Assembly: GCA_947495795.1 (NCBI GenBank)
Contig: CANMAI010000003.1
Location: forward strand, 310,001 to 374,000
Source of the DNA: an uncultured Paracoccaceae bacterium
GTDB taxonomy: Bacteria; Pseudomonadota; Alphaproteobacteria; Rhodobacterales; Rhodobacteraceae
Direction of reading: 5' to 3'
DNA length: 64,000 nt
In this document: positions 1 through 9,175 of the stretch, piece after piece
How positions within the stretch are numbered: position 1 is the stretch's first letter
Layout: each line of letters opens with the position of its first letter
Notes under the pieces: generated by a model
What the model was told of the DNA's origin: nothing
The model's database searches: none
What the model saw: only the letters and a program-made list of their open reading frames with translations
Translations under genes and position numbers: made by a program

Positions 1-721
1 CCTTCAGCGAAGAGCCGACGATGCACCCATCTGCCACCGCCAGAACATCCGAGACCGTATCGTGTTTCACGCCCGTATTTGCTAAAACAGCCATATCAGG
101 CAGCACAGCCTTCACGGCCTCAAGGTCAGACATTGCTGCAGCCTCACCCGTGATCTGGCCCGACACCAAAACAGCATCGGGGATCGACGAAAAAACGGCA
201 CTCCGGGCACGATCCGGCAAGGAACGTTGGTCCAGCGAATGCGCGAATTCCGCAGAAATATTGTAAAGCATCGCCATATCGGAACGCCCCAATCGGTCGC
301 GGTAGCGCATCGCCCGGCCCGCATCCGGTGTCCAGGCGCCCATATCCGAAGCATAGGCGCCCGTGAAAATCTCGCGCACGAAGGCCGCTCCTGTCGCGGC
401 CCCCAAAGCCACGCTCGACATCGGATCCCACAGAACATTCACACCGAAGGGCACGGTCATCTCAGCCTTCAATGCGCCAATGATCGCAGCCATCGTTGCG
501 GTCGAGGCCGTATCCACATCAAATTCGTAAGGACGATCATTTTCATTGCCAAACATGACCGCATCAAAACCGGCCTCCTGAAGCGCTAAAAGGTCTGCAC
601 GCGCACCACCCAGCAAATCGAAACCAGGATCGAAAAGCGGCGTTCCCGGAAGTGCGCCAATATGCACCATTCCGATCACCGGCTTGGTTTCTCCGAATAT
701 CCGTTTGAAATTCAACGTCAT
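1..721 (-). CDS. BtpA/SgcQ-family protein, 3' end cut by window edge
   Basis: The frame is open from an ATG at 721 to the left edge, about 240 codons of a family usually near 270, so the C-terminus is missing. The N-terminus has the family signature PVIGMVHIGALPGTP, followed by a TIM-barrel-like run with MFGNENDRP and PFGVNVLWDP. BtpA was named from a cyanobacterial photosystem I phenotype, but many bacterial members sit in sugar or nucleoside operons (SgcQ). Here it is divergent from a sugar dehydrogenase/lactonase pair and near a PfkB kinase and an isomerase, so a catabolic role is more likely than a photosynthetic one. The substrate is unknown. Confidence 0.8.
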   Translation of the reverse strand, partial: MTLNFKRIFGETKPVIGMVHIGALPGTPLFDPGFDLLGGARADLLALQEAGFDAVMFGNENDRPYEFDVDTASTATMAAIIGALKAEMTVPFGVNVLWDPMSSVALGAATGAAFVREIFTGAYASDMGAWTPDAGRAMRYRDRLGRSDMAMLYNISAEFAHSLDQRSLPDRARSAVFSSIPDAVLVSGQITGEAAAMSDLEAVKAVLPDMAVLANTGVKHDTVSDVLAVADGCIVGSSLK

Positions 722-816
722 TATCTGCTCCCTACCTTGCAAACCTATGTCCGGCGATCTGTTCAAGCAAAGGGAATTTGGAGTAAGCCTGAGGGGGACC
801 GGAGGAGGGCACCAGA

Positions 817-1845
817 ATGACTTTGAAGACACGCCACTGGGACAGGCTTGGCAATGGCGGGCTGACCTTTACGGAATTGGGCTTTGGAACAGCGCCCTTG
901 GGCAATCTCTACAAGGCCATATCAGATGCCGAGGCCCGCGCGACGCTCGATGCCGCATGGGCGGGCGGGGTTCGGTATTTTGATACGGCGCCGCTCTACG
1001 GCCTTGGCTTGTCGGAGACGCGGCTGAACCCGTTCCTGCGCGACAAACCGCGCGATGAGTATGTGCTGTCCACCAAGGTCGGCCGTCTGATCCAGGCATG
1101 CGCGGCCGAGCATCGCGCGGGCATCGGCAAGTGGTTCGACGTGCCACAACGGCGCGAGCAGTTTGACTACAGCTATGATGGCGTCATGCGGTCGTTCGAG
1201 CACTCCTTCTCGCGTCTCGGTGTGGATCGGATCGACATTCTCTATGTCCACGATCTCTGCGCCTTTACCCACGGTTCCAAGGAGGCCTCGGATATCCGCA
1301 TCGATGAGTTTTTCGGCGCGCGCGGCTATGACGCGATGATTTCGCTGCGCGATCAGGGCCTGATCAGGGCAATCGGTGGCGGGGTGAATGAATGGGAAGT
1401 CTGTCAAAAACTGGCCGAGCGTGGCGATTTTGATCTGTTTCTGCTAGCAGGCCGCTACACACTGCTGGAACAGGCGGCCCTTGATAGCTTCCTGCCGCTC
1501 TGTGAGGCGCGGGGGATCGGGATTGTGACGGGCGGCCCTTATAACTCCGGCATTCTAGCAACGGGTGCGCGGCCCGGCGCTTTCTACAATTACGATCCCG
1601 CTCCGCAAGATGTGTTGGACCGGGTGAACGCCATCGAAGCCGTCTGCAAGGATCATGATGTGCGCATGGTCGATGCCGCCTTCCAGTTCCCACTGCTGCA
1701 TCCTGCTCATGTGTCCGTGATCCCCGGCGGGCAAGGCGTCAGCGAGATGGAGGGCAATCTGATGGCTGCGCAAGCTGATATCCCGCCCGCCCTCTGGTCC
1801 GACCTCAAGGCCAAGGGGCTGATGCGTCAGGATGCACCAACCTGA
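817..1845 (+). CDS. Aldo/keto reductase, L-fucose/aldose dehydrogenase type
   Basis: The 342-residue protein is an NAD(P)-dependent TIM-barrel aldo/keto reductase. The catalytic tetrad is visible: Asp and Tyr in DTAPLYGLGLSE (about residues 52-63), Lys in STKVGR (about 86) and His in YVHDL (about 145). It matches the subgroup containing D-threo-aldose (L-fucose) dehydrogenase and pyridoxal 4-dehydrogenase. Its stop lies 10 bases before the start of an amidohydrolase of the fuconolactonase type, so the pair probably oxidises an aldose to its lactone and then opens the lactone. The ATG follows a GGAGGAGGG-like ribosome site. L-fucose is an inference; D-arabinose or L-galactose would also fit. 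Confidence 0.85.
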   Translation: MTLKTRHWDRLGNGGLTFTELGFGTAPLGNLYKAISDAEARATLDAAWAGGVRYFDTAPLYGLGLSETRLNPFLRDKPRDEYVLSTKVGRLIQACAAEHRAGIGKWFDVPQRREQFDYSYDGVMRSFEHSFSRLGVDRIDILYVHDLCAFTHGSKEASDIRIDEFFGARGYDAMISLRDQGLIRAIGGGVNEWEVCQKLAERGDFDLFLLAGRYTLLEQAALDSFLPLCEARGIGIVTGGPYNSGILATGARPGAFYNYDPAPQDVLDRVNAIEAVCKDHDVRMVDAAFQFPLLHPAHVSVIPGGQGVSEMEGNLMAAQADIPPALWSDLKAKGLMRQDAPT

Positions 1846-1855
1846 GGAGCAAGGC

Positions 1856-2698
1856 ATGAAAATCGACGCCCATCAGCATTTTTGGCAACCACGGCGCGGA
1901 GACTATGACTGGATGCCAAAGGACAATCCGCTTCTGAACCGGGCCTATGCACCGTCAGATCTGGCCGCACATCTGGAGCAATCGGGCATCGCGGGTACAG
2001 TGCTGGTTCAGGCTGCAGCCACAGTGCACGAAACAGAATACATGCTTGGGCTGGCAGACGCGACGCCCTTCATCAAGGGGGTCGTGGGCTGGATTGATTT
2101 TGAGGACCAAGGCAACCTGGCGCATCTGACAAGACTTGCGGAACATCCAAAGTTTCTGGGTGTACGCCCGATGATCCAGGATATCCCGGATGCCAAATGG
2201 ATGCTGCGCGACGATATCCAATGGGCCTACCGGGCGATCATCGACCTTGATCTAAGCTTTGATGCCCTGGGCTTTCCCCGGCATCTGTCTTATTTCGCCA
2301 CGCTGATGGCGCGCTACCCCGAGATGCGGGTCGTGTACGACCACTGCATGAAACCACAGATCCGCGATCAACGCGCCGGGAAGAATGCGTTCTCGGAGTG
2401 GGCGGACGGTATGTCGAAACTGGCAGAAGAAACAACTGGCTGCTGCAAGTTCTCCGGGTTGGTAACAGAAGCCGATGCCGGTTGGACAATCGAGGATCTC
2501 CGCCCCTTTGCCCAGCACGTCATTACTGCATTCGGGCCGGATCGGGTGATGTGGGGATCCGATTGGCCGGTGTGCCGACTGGGGGCCGAATACACGCACT
2601 GGCTTGAAACCGCTCAGATGCTTACCCTCGATCTAAGCGCCGATGCGCGCGCAAAGATATTCGGCGGCACGGCTGCACATTTCTACCGCTTGTCGTAA
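1856..2698 (+). CDS. Amidohydrolase-family lactonase (L-fuconolactonase-like)
   Basis: The 280-residue metal-dependent TIM-barrel hydrolase begins MKIDAHQHFW, the first metal-binding strand (HxH). Later landmarks are VYDHCMKP (about residue 160) and WGSDWPV (about 230), whose Asp is the usual catalytic residue. This is the COG3618 group, which hydrolyses sugar lactones such as L-fucono-1,5-lactone. The start at 1856 is preferred over an upstream ATG at 1832 because GAGGAG lies 8 bases before it and the HQHFW motif is N-terminal in the family. It is translationally close to the upstream aldo/keto reductase. Its 3' end overlaps the convergent kinase gene by 16 bases. Confidence 0.85.
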   Translation: MKIDAHQHFWQPRRGDYDWMPKDNPLLNRAYAPSDLAAHLEQSGIAGTVLVQAAATVHETEYMLGLADATPFIKGVVGWIDFEDQGNLAHLTRLAEHPKFLGVRPMIQDIPDAKWMLRDDIQWAYRAIIDLDLSFDALGFPRHLSYFATLMARYPEMRVVYDHCMKPQIRDQRAGKNAFSEWADGMSKLAEETTGCCKFSGLVTEADAGWTIEDLRPFAQHVITAFGPDRVMWGSDWPVCRLGAEYTHWLETAQMLTLDLSADARAKIFGGTAAHFYRLS

Positions 2699-3528
2699 CG
2701 TCTCGCGAAATCCGCCACAGTCTGAGGGTTCAACCCCGCGCGGTCCGATAACCGCGAAGATACATGCAGCGCCGCGGCAGCCTGCGCAAACGCGATGCCG
2801 TCCTCAATACTTCCGCCCGCCGAAACCTGCGCAGCAAGCGCACCAACAAAAATATCCCCCGCACCGTGGGTGGAAACCACATCCACTTTGTATCCACCAT
2901 AGACCTTGCCCCGATACGAAACCCCCTCGCCTCCCAGCGTTGTCAGCGTTTCACCAGATGCGAGGATATCCGAATAATAACCCGCCTCCACACGGTTCAC
3001 GATCAGCAAATCCACGGCGGCAGCCAATGCCTCAGGCAACCTGCGGGCAGGCGCTGCGTTAAGCCAAACCTGCGCTCCTGCCCGCCTTGCCCTTTGTGCA
3101 ACGGCCAGATTGACCGCTTCGGGAATTTCGTTCTGCAACAGCACAATCGCACATCCATGGGGAATGACGATCGCGTCTCCGGCGATGTTCAGATTGGCCG
3201 CCGACACAATAACGGCCCCGTAATCTCCGTTGGCATTTACAATCGCAGCGCTCATGCCGCTCGGCCCGGGATCAAGCTGAAGCTGCATGATGTCCACCCG
3301 GCTGGCCGCAAGTGCACTCCGGATCATATCGCCAAAGCTGTCACTGCCGGCACGGCCCGCAAAGTGAACGTTGCCGCCCATCCGTGCGGCCGCAATCGCC
3401 TGATTGCCGCCCTTTCCACCAAAGACGTAACTGACACGGCTCCCCGTAACCGTTTCGTCCAAGGCTGGCAGATGAGGGGCATCCACAACAACATCCAGAT
3501 GCAATGAGCCCGCAACCAGAATGGTCAC
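2683..3528 (-). CDS. PfkB-family carbohydrate kinase (ribokinase-like)
   Basis: The 281-residue protein has both PfkB signatures: GGKGGNQAIAAARMGG near residue 38 and STHGAGDIFVGALAA near residue 225, with the catalytic Asp in GAGD. These enzymes phosphorylate sugars or nucleosides with ATP. It starts at a GTG that overlaps the stop of the upstream isomerase gene (GTGA, 4 bases), so the two are translationally coupled. The context suggests a sugar produced or isomerised in the same cluster. The substrate cannot be read from the sequence; ribose, fructose or a keto-acid sugar are all possible. Confidence 0.85.
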   Translation of the reverse strand: MTILVAGSLHLDVVVDAPHLPALDETVTGSRVSYVFGGKGGNQAIAAARMGGNVHFAGRAGSDSFGDMIRSALAASRVDIMQLQLDPGPSGMSAAIVNANGDYGAVIVSAANLNIAGDAIVIPHGCAIVLLQNEIPEAVNLAVAQRARRAGAQVWLNAAPARRLPEALAAAVDLLIVNRVEAGYYSDILASGETLTTLGGEGVSYRGKVYGGYKVDVVSTHGAGDIFVGALAAQVSAGGSIEDGIAFAQAAAALHVSSRLSDRAGLNPQTVADFARRYDKR

Positions 3529-4511
3529 GCCAGCATCGCCGCTTGAACCAAGCGCATCGCCATCGGCGCGTCTTGCCGCGCGATGGCAGCCTGCAAATCG
3601 GGGTCGGTTGTCAGTCTTGCCGCTGTCGCGCGCAGCCGCTCCACAACCTCGATGTTGGTGCGCGCTTCTTCTACGGGATCAAGGCCGGAATGGTCAGGGA
3701 ACGTATCAAAATAGATCGCCCCGCCATAGCCGATGCGCTCCAGCTCAACCAGCAGCTCCACAGTCTGGATGGGATGCACTGCCCCAACCATCAAACCATT
3801 GTCCCACTTGCCATATCCGTCGTTCAGATGAACGCCCAGAATGCGGGAATGCCGGGCGATGAGGGCTGCGGCGAAGGCGGGCATTTCATCAGCATAGAGC
3901 ACATGGGCAAAATCCAGCGTAACACCGGTGTTGTCGCGCCCGATTTCCCTGATCGCCAAAAGCGTGGTCGCCGCATCCGGCATCAAGGCAAAGGCACGCG
4001 GCTCGTTGGGCTTGTATTCCAGCGCGATGTCGATCTGGGGATTGTGGTCAGCAACCTCGGCCATCGCCTCAATCGTATGGCCCCAAGCGCGCGCATAGTC
4101 CATCTGGAAGGAATAATCGAAACCATCCTGCCCCATCCAAAGGGTCATCAGCTTGCCGCCCATCTCCGCCAAAACATCCAGCCCGCGCTTGGTTTCCTCG
4201 ATTGCGGCCCGCCGAACCTGCGCGTCCGGGTGGGTGAACGCCCCAAGCTTGTAGCCGGGATCAGTATAATAGCGCATCGCCATGCCGTTCAGGGTCATGC
4301 CGTTGTCGTTCAACGCCAATGCAAGTTCCGCCGGGCTGTCCTCCAGGAAATGATCGGGGTAATTGAGATCGGCGGCGGTCAGCCCCGCTGTTGCGGCGCG
4401 AGACAGGAGATCCGATGTCGTAACTGAGTTCTTGCCCGGCCAATACTCGGCACCGCCGATTTTGAAAGCATTGAGACGGGCGGCGTATAGCGGGCGAGTG
4501 GTTCCATTCAT
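3525..4511 (-). CDS. Sugar phosphate isomerase/epimerase (xylose isomerase-like TIM barrel)
   Basis: The 328-residue protein belongs to the AP-endonuclease-2/xylose isomerase-like TIM barrel superfamily. Supporting motifs are ALEYKPNEPR (metal-binding Glu, about residue 165), TLDFAHVLYADE and GVHLNDGYGKWDNGLM (about 228), which supply the metal ligands of this fold. It is the first gene of a two-gene minus-strand operon with the PfkB kinase, so the likely order is isomerise, then phosphorylate. The Glu/Asp/His metal ligands appear intact. It could be an L-rhamnose or tagatose-type isomerase or an epimerase; the exact sugar is not resolved. Confidence 0.8.
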   Translation of the reverse strand: MNGTTRPLYAARLNAFKIGGAEYWPGKNSVTTSDLLSRAATAGLTAADLNYPDHFLEDSPAELALALNDNGMTLNGMAMRYYTDPGYKLGAFTHPDAQVRRAAIEETKRGLDVLAEMGGKLMTLWMGQDGFDYSFQMDYARAWGHTIEAMAEVADHNPQIDIALEYKPNEPRAFALMPDAATTLLAIREIGRDNTGVTLDFAHVLYADEMPAFAAALIARHSRILGVHLNDGYGKWDNGLMVGAVHPIQTVELLVELERIGYGGAIYFDTFPDHSGLDPVEEARTNIEVVERLRATAARLTTDPDLQAAIARQDAPMAMRLVQAAMLA

Positions 4512-4854
4512 GCCCGAAACCTAACGGCCAGACTGTCCTGAACGCAATCATGGAAGTCACGCATCGGCCCACAATTTGGGTTTCTCGCCCCCCGGGCCAG
4601 AACTGCCACCAATCCCGCTATCCGAGATACAGCAAATTCGCATTGCCTCGCTGCGGCCTCGCCGGTTACTCAAGCAAACGGCCATCGCGCTGATAATCTC
4701 TATACTCAAATTGCTGCGGACAAGGGAAATCTGGAATGTGCCACGATCTACCGAGGGCGGGGTCAATATGTGCGGCAGATTGCAAGCGCATCGTATCGCA
4801 TACTTGCCAGTCTCGCGGTACACTTCCCTTATCCTTGAGCCGATGAGGAAGCCA
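4512..4854. other. Intergenic region between isomerase and kbl
   Basis: The 343 bases separate the divergent isomerase operon from kbl-tdh. The kbl frame happens to stay open upstream to 4576, and a second plus frame is open from about 4590 to a TGA near 4834. Neither encodes anything I recognise or has a good ribosome site. The region must hold promoters for both operons, but no convincing -35/-10 pair or operator stands out. Confidence 0.5.
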
Positions 4855-6048
4855 ATGACCCACGATTTCCTGACACATATCAGCGAAAGCCTCTCTCACA
4901 TCCGCGAAGAGGGGCTGTTCAAGGCCGAGCGCCCCATCGGCTCGTCACAGGGGGCGAAAGTGTCTGTTGACGGGCGCGAGATGATCAATCTCTGTGCCAA
5001 TAACTACCTTGGCCTGGCCAACCACCCCGATCTTGTCGCTGCGGCCAGACAATCGCTTGTTGAAGACGGATACGGGATGGCGTCCGTACGGTTCATTTGC
5101 GGAACTCACACGATCCACCGCGCGCTGGAAGAGCGGCTCGCCGCCTTTCTCGAAAAAGATGATGCCATCCTCTTCGCCGCTTGTTTTGATGCGAACGGCG
5201 GGCTGTTCGAGCCACTGTTGGGGCCCGAGGATGCGGTCGTGTCGGATGCTTTGAACCATGCCTCAATCATAGACGGTATTCGCCTCTGCAAGGCGCGGCG
5301 TTATCGCTATGCAAATTCCGATATGGCTGATCTGGAGGTGCAGCTTCAGGCCGCAAAGTCGGATGGCGCGCGCCATATCATGATCGCAACGGATGGCGTG
5401 TTCTCGATGGATGGATATCTGGCAAAACTCGACCAGATCACAGTGATTGCCAGGCGGTATGGCGCGGTTGTTATGGTCGATGATTGCCATGGCACGGGCT
5501 TTATGGGGCCGCAGGGGCGCGGTACGCCGCATCATTTCGGGGTTGCCGACCGGATAGATATCCTGACGGGTACACTCGGAAAGGCTCTGGGCGGTGCGAT
5601 TGGCGGCTATGTCGCCGGTCCGCAGGCCGTGATCGACATGCTGCGCCAACGTTCCCGCCCCTACCTCTTTTCCAACGCGCTGCCGCCCGCCGTTTGTGCA
5701 GCCTCGATAGAGGCACTGCGATTGGTAGAAAGCGGAGATGATCTGCGGTTGCGGCTCTTTGAGAACGCGGCTTATTGGCGTGCGGGGCTGTCTGCATTGG
5801 GCTTTGATCTTTTGCCGGGCGAGCATCCGATCATCCCGGTGATGCTGGGCGATGCGAAATTGGCGCAGGATATGGCCGCGCGTCTCTTTGAGCGCGGAAT
5901 ATATGTCTCAGGGTTCTTCTTTCCGGTGGTGCCGAAGGGGGCCGCGCGGATCCGGACGCAAATGAATGCTGCGCTGAGCCGCGATGATCTGGATCAGGCT
6001 CTGGAGGCCTTCGCGCAGACAGGCCGGGCATGCGGAGCGATCACATGA
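4855..6048 (+). CDS. kbl: 2-amino-3-ketobutyrate CoA ligase (glycine C-acetyltransferase)
   Basis: The 397-residue, PLP-dependent alpha-oxoamine synthase is the same length as E. coli Kbl. It cleaves 2-amino-3-ketobutyrate with CoA to glycine and acetyl-CoA, the second step of threonine degradation. The N-terminal block [15 protein letters not shown], the [11 protein letters not shown] motif and the PLP-lysine motif [15 protein letters not shown] (about residue 240) are present. The frame is open further upstream, but MTHDFLTHI at 4855 is the family N-terminus and has AGGAAG just before it. It overlaps tdh by ATGA, so the two pathway enzymes are coupled. Confidence 0.95.
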   Translation: MTHDFLTHISESLSHIREEGLFKAERPIGSSQGAKVSVDGREMINLCANNYLGLANHPDLVAAARQSLVEDGYGMASVRFICGTHTIHRALEERLAAFLEKDDAILFAACFDANGGLFEPLLGPEDAVVSDALNHASIIDGIRLCKARRYRYANSDMADLEVQLQAAKSDGARHIMIATDGVFSMDGYLAKLDQITVIARRYGAVVMVDDCHGTGFMGPQGRGTPHHFGVADRIDILTGTLGKALGGAIGGYVAGPQAVIDMLRQRSRPYLFSNALPPAVCAASIEALRLVESGDDLRLRLFENAAYWRAGLSALGFDLLPGEHPIIPVMLGDAKLAQDMAARLFERGIYVSGFFFPVVPKGAARIRTQMNAALSRDDLDQALEAFAQTGRACGAIT

Positions 6049-7076
6049 CGATGAAGGCACTTGTAAAGGCAAAGCCCGCCGAAGGGCTCTGGATGCAGGA
6101 TGTCCCGGTGCCCGAGATCAAACCCGACGAGGTGTTGATCCGGGTTCGGAAAACAGGAATTTGCGGTACTGATATCCACATCTGGAAATGGGATGATTGG
6201 GCGCGGCGGACGGTGCCCGTCCCGCTTGTTGTCGGGCATGAATTCGCCGGTGAAATCGTGGAACTGGGCAACGCGGTGAAAGATCTGAAGCTGGGCCAGC
6301 GATGTTCCGGCGAGGGCCACTTGATCGGCCAGCACTCGCGGCAGGTCCGGGCGGGCAAGTTCCACCTCGACCCTGAGACACGTGGCATCGGCGTGAACGA
6401 GGCAGGAGCTTTTGCCGAGTATCTGGCCCTGCCCGGCTTCAATGTCGTGCCACTGCCCGATGCCATCCAAGACGATATCGGCGCTATCCTCGATCCCTTG
6501 GGCAATGCAGTTCACACGGCTTTATCGTTCGAACTGGTGGGCGAAGATGTGTTGATCACCGGTGCCGGGCCGATCGGCATAATGGCCGCAGCAGTCGCGC
6601 GCCATGTGGGTGCCCGCCACGTTGTCATCACGGATATCAACCGCGACAGGCTGGCACTCGCCGCCGAAGTCGCCGACGTTCGCCCGGTCAACGTCGGCGA
6701 AGAGAGCCTGCGCGACGTCATTGCAGAACTCGGCATGAAAGAGGGCTTCGACGTCGGGCTTGAGATGTCGGGCAATCAGACAGCGCTTGACCAGATGGTC
6801 GAGACGCTGGTCATGGGCGGGCGCATCGCGATGCTTGGCATCCCGCCCGGCAAATCGCCCGTGGATTGGTCGCGCATCGTCTTCAAGGCAATCACAATCA
6901 AAGGTGTCTATGGGCGCGAGATTTTTGAAACCTGGTACAAGATGATCGCGATGCTCGAAAACGGGCTCGATGTGAGCCGTGTCATAACGCATCGCTTCCC
7001 TGCAGCTGATTATGAGGCTGGCTTTGCAGCCATGCTCAGTGGTTCGAGCGGGAAAGTCGTCCTCGATTGGACGTGA
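6045..7076 (+). CDS. tdh: L-threonine 3-dehydrogenase lacking the structural zinc cysteines
   Basis: The 343-residue medium-chain dehydrogenase oxidises L-threonine to 2-amino-3-ketobutyrate with NAD, feeding Kbl encoded just upstream. It is co-linear with E. coli Tdh. The catalytic zinc ligands are kept: Cys40 in GICGTDIH and His65-Glu66 in GHEFAG. The NAD site [11 protein letters not shown] is also intact. The four cysteines of the structural zinc lobe are all replaced, by Gly95, Ser98, Val101 and Asp109, with no length change. ATG 6045 overlaps the kbl stop (ATGA), so it is preferred over 6030; ATG 6051 gives the classic MKAL start. Confidence 0.92.
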   Translation: MTMKALVKAKPAEGLWMQDVPVPEIKPDEVLIRVRKTGICGTDIHIWKWDDWARRTVPVPLVVGHEFAGEIVELGNAVKDLKLGQRCSGEGHLIGQHSRQVRAGKFHLDPETRGIGVNEAGAFAEYLALPGFNVVPLPDAIQDDIGAILDPLGNAVHTALSFELVGEDVLITGAGPIGIMAAAVARHVGARHVVITDINRDRLALAAEVADVRPVNVGEESLRDVIAELGMKEGFDVGLEMSGNQTALDQMVETLVMGGRIAMLGIPPGKSPVDWSRIVFKAITIKGVYGREIFETWYKMIAMLENGLDVSRVITHRFPAADYEAGFAAMLSGSSGKVVLDWT

Positions 7077-7630
7077 CATTGCGGAGCCAGTCTTCCCCGT
7101 TTTCGGATCAGTCACACACCACATGAACCGCACAATTTGAATGCCGCACAACCCGAGCGGGGTTCGGCCCGATCAGATACTCCGAGAGCGAAAGCCTGTA
7201 TGCCGGCTCGAACCAGTTGAGATGGAAGGGGTCTCAATCGCAGCCGGTTTTCCCCCGTAGCTGCTTGCCGGAATGCGGGTCTGGCGCAGCTGCGGGACCC
7301 GCACGAGGTTGTTGCCGCTATCGCCGTCGCGGCCATCGTTCCGGGAGAATGCGCGAACCGGCCGGGGAACGGCCCGCGCATCCACCCGAGCAAACAATTT
7401 GCGGCAATGACAGATTCGTTTGTGGTGGCACTCGCCACGAGGTTGAGAGCGCGAACGTTGGAATGTGTGTCGCCCCAAAGGCCCTCGCAAAAATGGTTAA
7501 TGCACGTTAAGATTGTTTAACAAGCCATAAATTAGACAAAAAGACATGTGTTTATCGATTTAGCATTTTTGGCTTTGTGATGGGCCACATATCCTGCTTA
7601 CTTAAACCAAACGACACTGGAGATCCCCTG
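7077..7630. other. 554-bp intergenic region, possible degenerate sequence
   Basis: This long gap lies between tdh and the TRAP operon. The first 400 bases are GC-rich and carry open frames on both strands (plus 7217-7510, minus 7112-7438) with no recognisable motif or ribosome site. They could be the remains of a gene or a dispersed intergenic repeat. The last 140 bases turn AT-rich and look like the TRAP operon promoter region. No protein function can be supported. Confidence 0.4.
7493..7521. promoter_or_regulatory. GTTAA repeats upstream of the TRAP operon
   Basis: The AT-rich stretch contains ATGGTTAA, then GTTAA and TTAAC as an inverted pair around six bases (7506-7521). ATGGTTAA is the reverse complement of the TTAACCAT half-site favoured by CtrA in Rhodobacterales. 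Full CtrA sites use a 7-base spacer whereas here it is six, so the assignment is tentative. It lies about 110 bases before dctP. Confidence 0.3.
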
Positions 7631-8554
7631 ATGAAGGCATTGATTTTTGGTTGTGTAGTGGCCGTTCTTGGCTCGGTATCTTTCGCTCAAGGCAATGAAA
7701 TTAAGCTCGCGCACTTCATGTCTCCGCAGCATCCGATGGATCGATTTATTATGCGGCCCCTCGCCGAAAAGTATAACGCCGTGATGGAGGAAAGCTCCGT
7801 TATAAAGATCTATCCGGCTGGAGAATTGGGCAAGGGTCCGACACAGCAATTCAAACGTGCGGTGACCGGCGAGACGGATATTTCGTTCGGTATTCCGGGT
7901 TACACCCAAAACCTCTTCCCTGTGATGACGATGTTCGAACTGCCGGGCCTTTATACGGATCCGGTGACTGCAACGACTGCGATGTGGGACAGCATCGATT
8001 TTGTGCAGCAGGATTACTCACGCGTGAAAATGCTGGCAACATGGGCAAACAACCCAACAATCCTGATCACCCGCGACAGGCCGGTGCGCAACATCGCGGA
8101 TCTGCGCGGCATGAAGGTGCGGGTGGCCAATCCGACTACGGCAAAGATTATCAAGGATTGGGGAGGCATCCCCATCACACTACCCGCAAACGAGGTCTAT
8201 CAGGCCATGAGTACGGGCGTTGTCGATGCGACCTATATTGGGGCGTCCGCAATCCTGTCATTCAAGCTCTATGAAGTTGCGAACTTTGCAACTGTGAACA
8301 TCCCGGGTTCGATCTCATCCTTCTATCTGGTGATGAACCAGGGCAAGTGGGACGGGCTTTCGGATGATGAACGCCGTGAGCTTGAGGCTCTGACAGGACG
8401 CGAACTCAGTATCTCCGCTGCAAATGCCTATAAACGCGTTGGCCAGAAGGCTCTGAGCACAGCTTCCGAGAATGGCGTTCAGATCGTCGAGCTTACACCC
8501 TTTCAGCTCGCGGCGTTCGAAGAACGCTTTCCTTATGCGCAAACGGGAAACTGA
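7631..8554 (+). CDS. TRAP transporter substrate-binding protein (DctP family)
   Basis: The 307-residue periplasmic binding protein has a signal peptide (MKALIFGCVVAVLGSVSFAQG). Its fold landmarks include KMLATWANNP, then DLRGMKVRVANP with the Arg that usually salt-bridges a carboxylate ligand, and ALSTGVVDA-like QAMSTGVVDATY. It captures an organic acid for the DctQM permease encoded immediately downstream. ATG 7631 is chosen over 7577 because it begins the signal peptide and has GGAGA eight bases upstream. The ligand is unknown; carboxylates such as C4-dicarboxylates, sugar acids or ectoine are typical. Confidence 0.92.
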   Translation: MKALIFGCVVAVLGSVSFAQGNEIKLAHFMSPQHPMDRFIMRPLAEKYNAVMEESSVIKIYPAGELGKGPTQQFKRAVTGETDISFGIPGYTQNLFPVMTMFELPGLYTDPVTATTAMWDSIDFVQQDYSRVKMLATWANNPTILITRDRPVRNIADLRGMKVRVANPTTAKIIKDWGGIPITLPANEVYQAMSTGVVDATYIGASAILSFKLYEVANFATVNIPGSISSFYLVMNQGKWDGLSDDERRELEALTGRELSISAANAYKRVGQKALSTASENGVQIVELTPFQLAAFEERFPYAQTGN

Positions 8555-8605
8555 AGTGACAATCGCACAAACATCCCGGCTTCGCAGCATGGCAGGTGAT
8601 CTGGC

Positions 8606-9175
8606 ATGATACGCGCCTGCGCAAACCTCGGCTTCGGCCTTCTCGTTCTGATCGGCGGGGTGAGCGTTGTAGCGATGATGGGCATTTCAATGAGCGATGC
8701 CGTGCTGCGCCAGTTTGATTTGCCGGTTCTTGGCGCCAGCGAGTTGTCCGAGGCCCTGATGGTTGTGGTGGTAAGCTGCGCCCTGCCCGTCTCGATCCTC
8801 AGCGGCAAGGCAATCTCGATCGACATGCTGGTCAAGCGGATGCCGAAACACGCGGCTCAAGGCGTAACTGTTGCCGGTGTGATCGCGGCCGTGGCGATAC
8901 TTGGGTATTTTGCCTACCGAAACTACCTTGCCGGTTTCGAGGCGGAGGATTTCGGCGAGGCATCGGTCTTGCTTCAGATCCCCTATGGCCCCTTCTATTT
9001 TGCGATCGGCATTGGCGCGGCACTTGCAGCACTGGCCGTAGCGTTCGAGGCGGCCTTTGGCTCTATCAACAGCTCAGCCAAAGCGCCTTCGGCGGAAACC
9101 AACGCGCCGCTGAACCTTACATCAGAGACGATATCCCCCCCACCTTCGAAACCGGAACGGATGGATGGCAGCTGA
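8606..9175 (+). CDS. TRAP transporter small permease (DctQ family)
   Basis: The 189-residue membrane protein has four predicted transmembrane segments (about residues 5-27, 46-66, 84-106 and 125-150). The polar tail is rich in Ser, Pro and Thr. It is the small subunit that joins DctM in the TRAP permease. It follows dctP by 51 bases and overlaps dctM by 11 bases, as expected for a dctPQM operon. Sequence conservation is low in this family, so the call rests on size, topology and position. Confidence 0.88.
   Translation: MIRACANLGFGLLVLIGGVSVVAMMGISMSDAVLRQFDLPVLGASELSEALMVVVVSCALPVSILSGKAISIDMLVKRMPKHAAQGVTVAGVIAAVAILGYFAYRNYLAGFEAEDFGEASVLLQIPYGPFYFAIGIGAALAALAVAFEAAFGSINSSAKAPSAETNAPLNLTSETISPPPSKPERMDGS

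Noticed and set aside
4576-4854. In-frame N-terminal extension of kbl
   Set aside because: The family begins at MTHDFL-like sequence and a ribosome site precedes 4855; the extension has no similarity to anything recognised.
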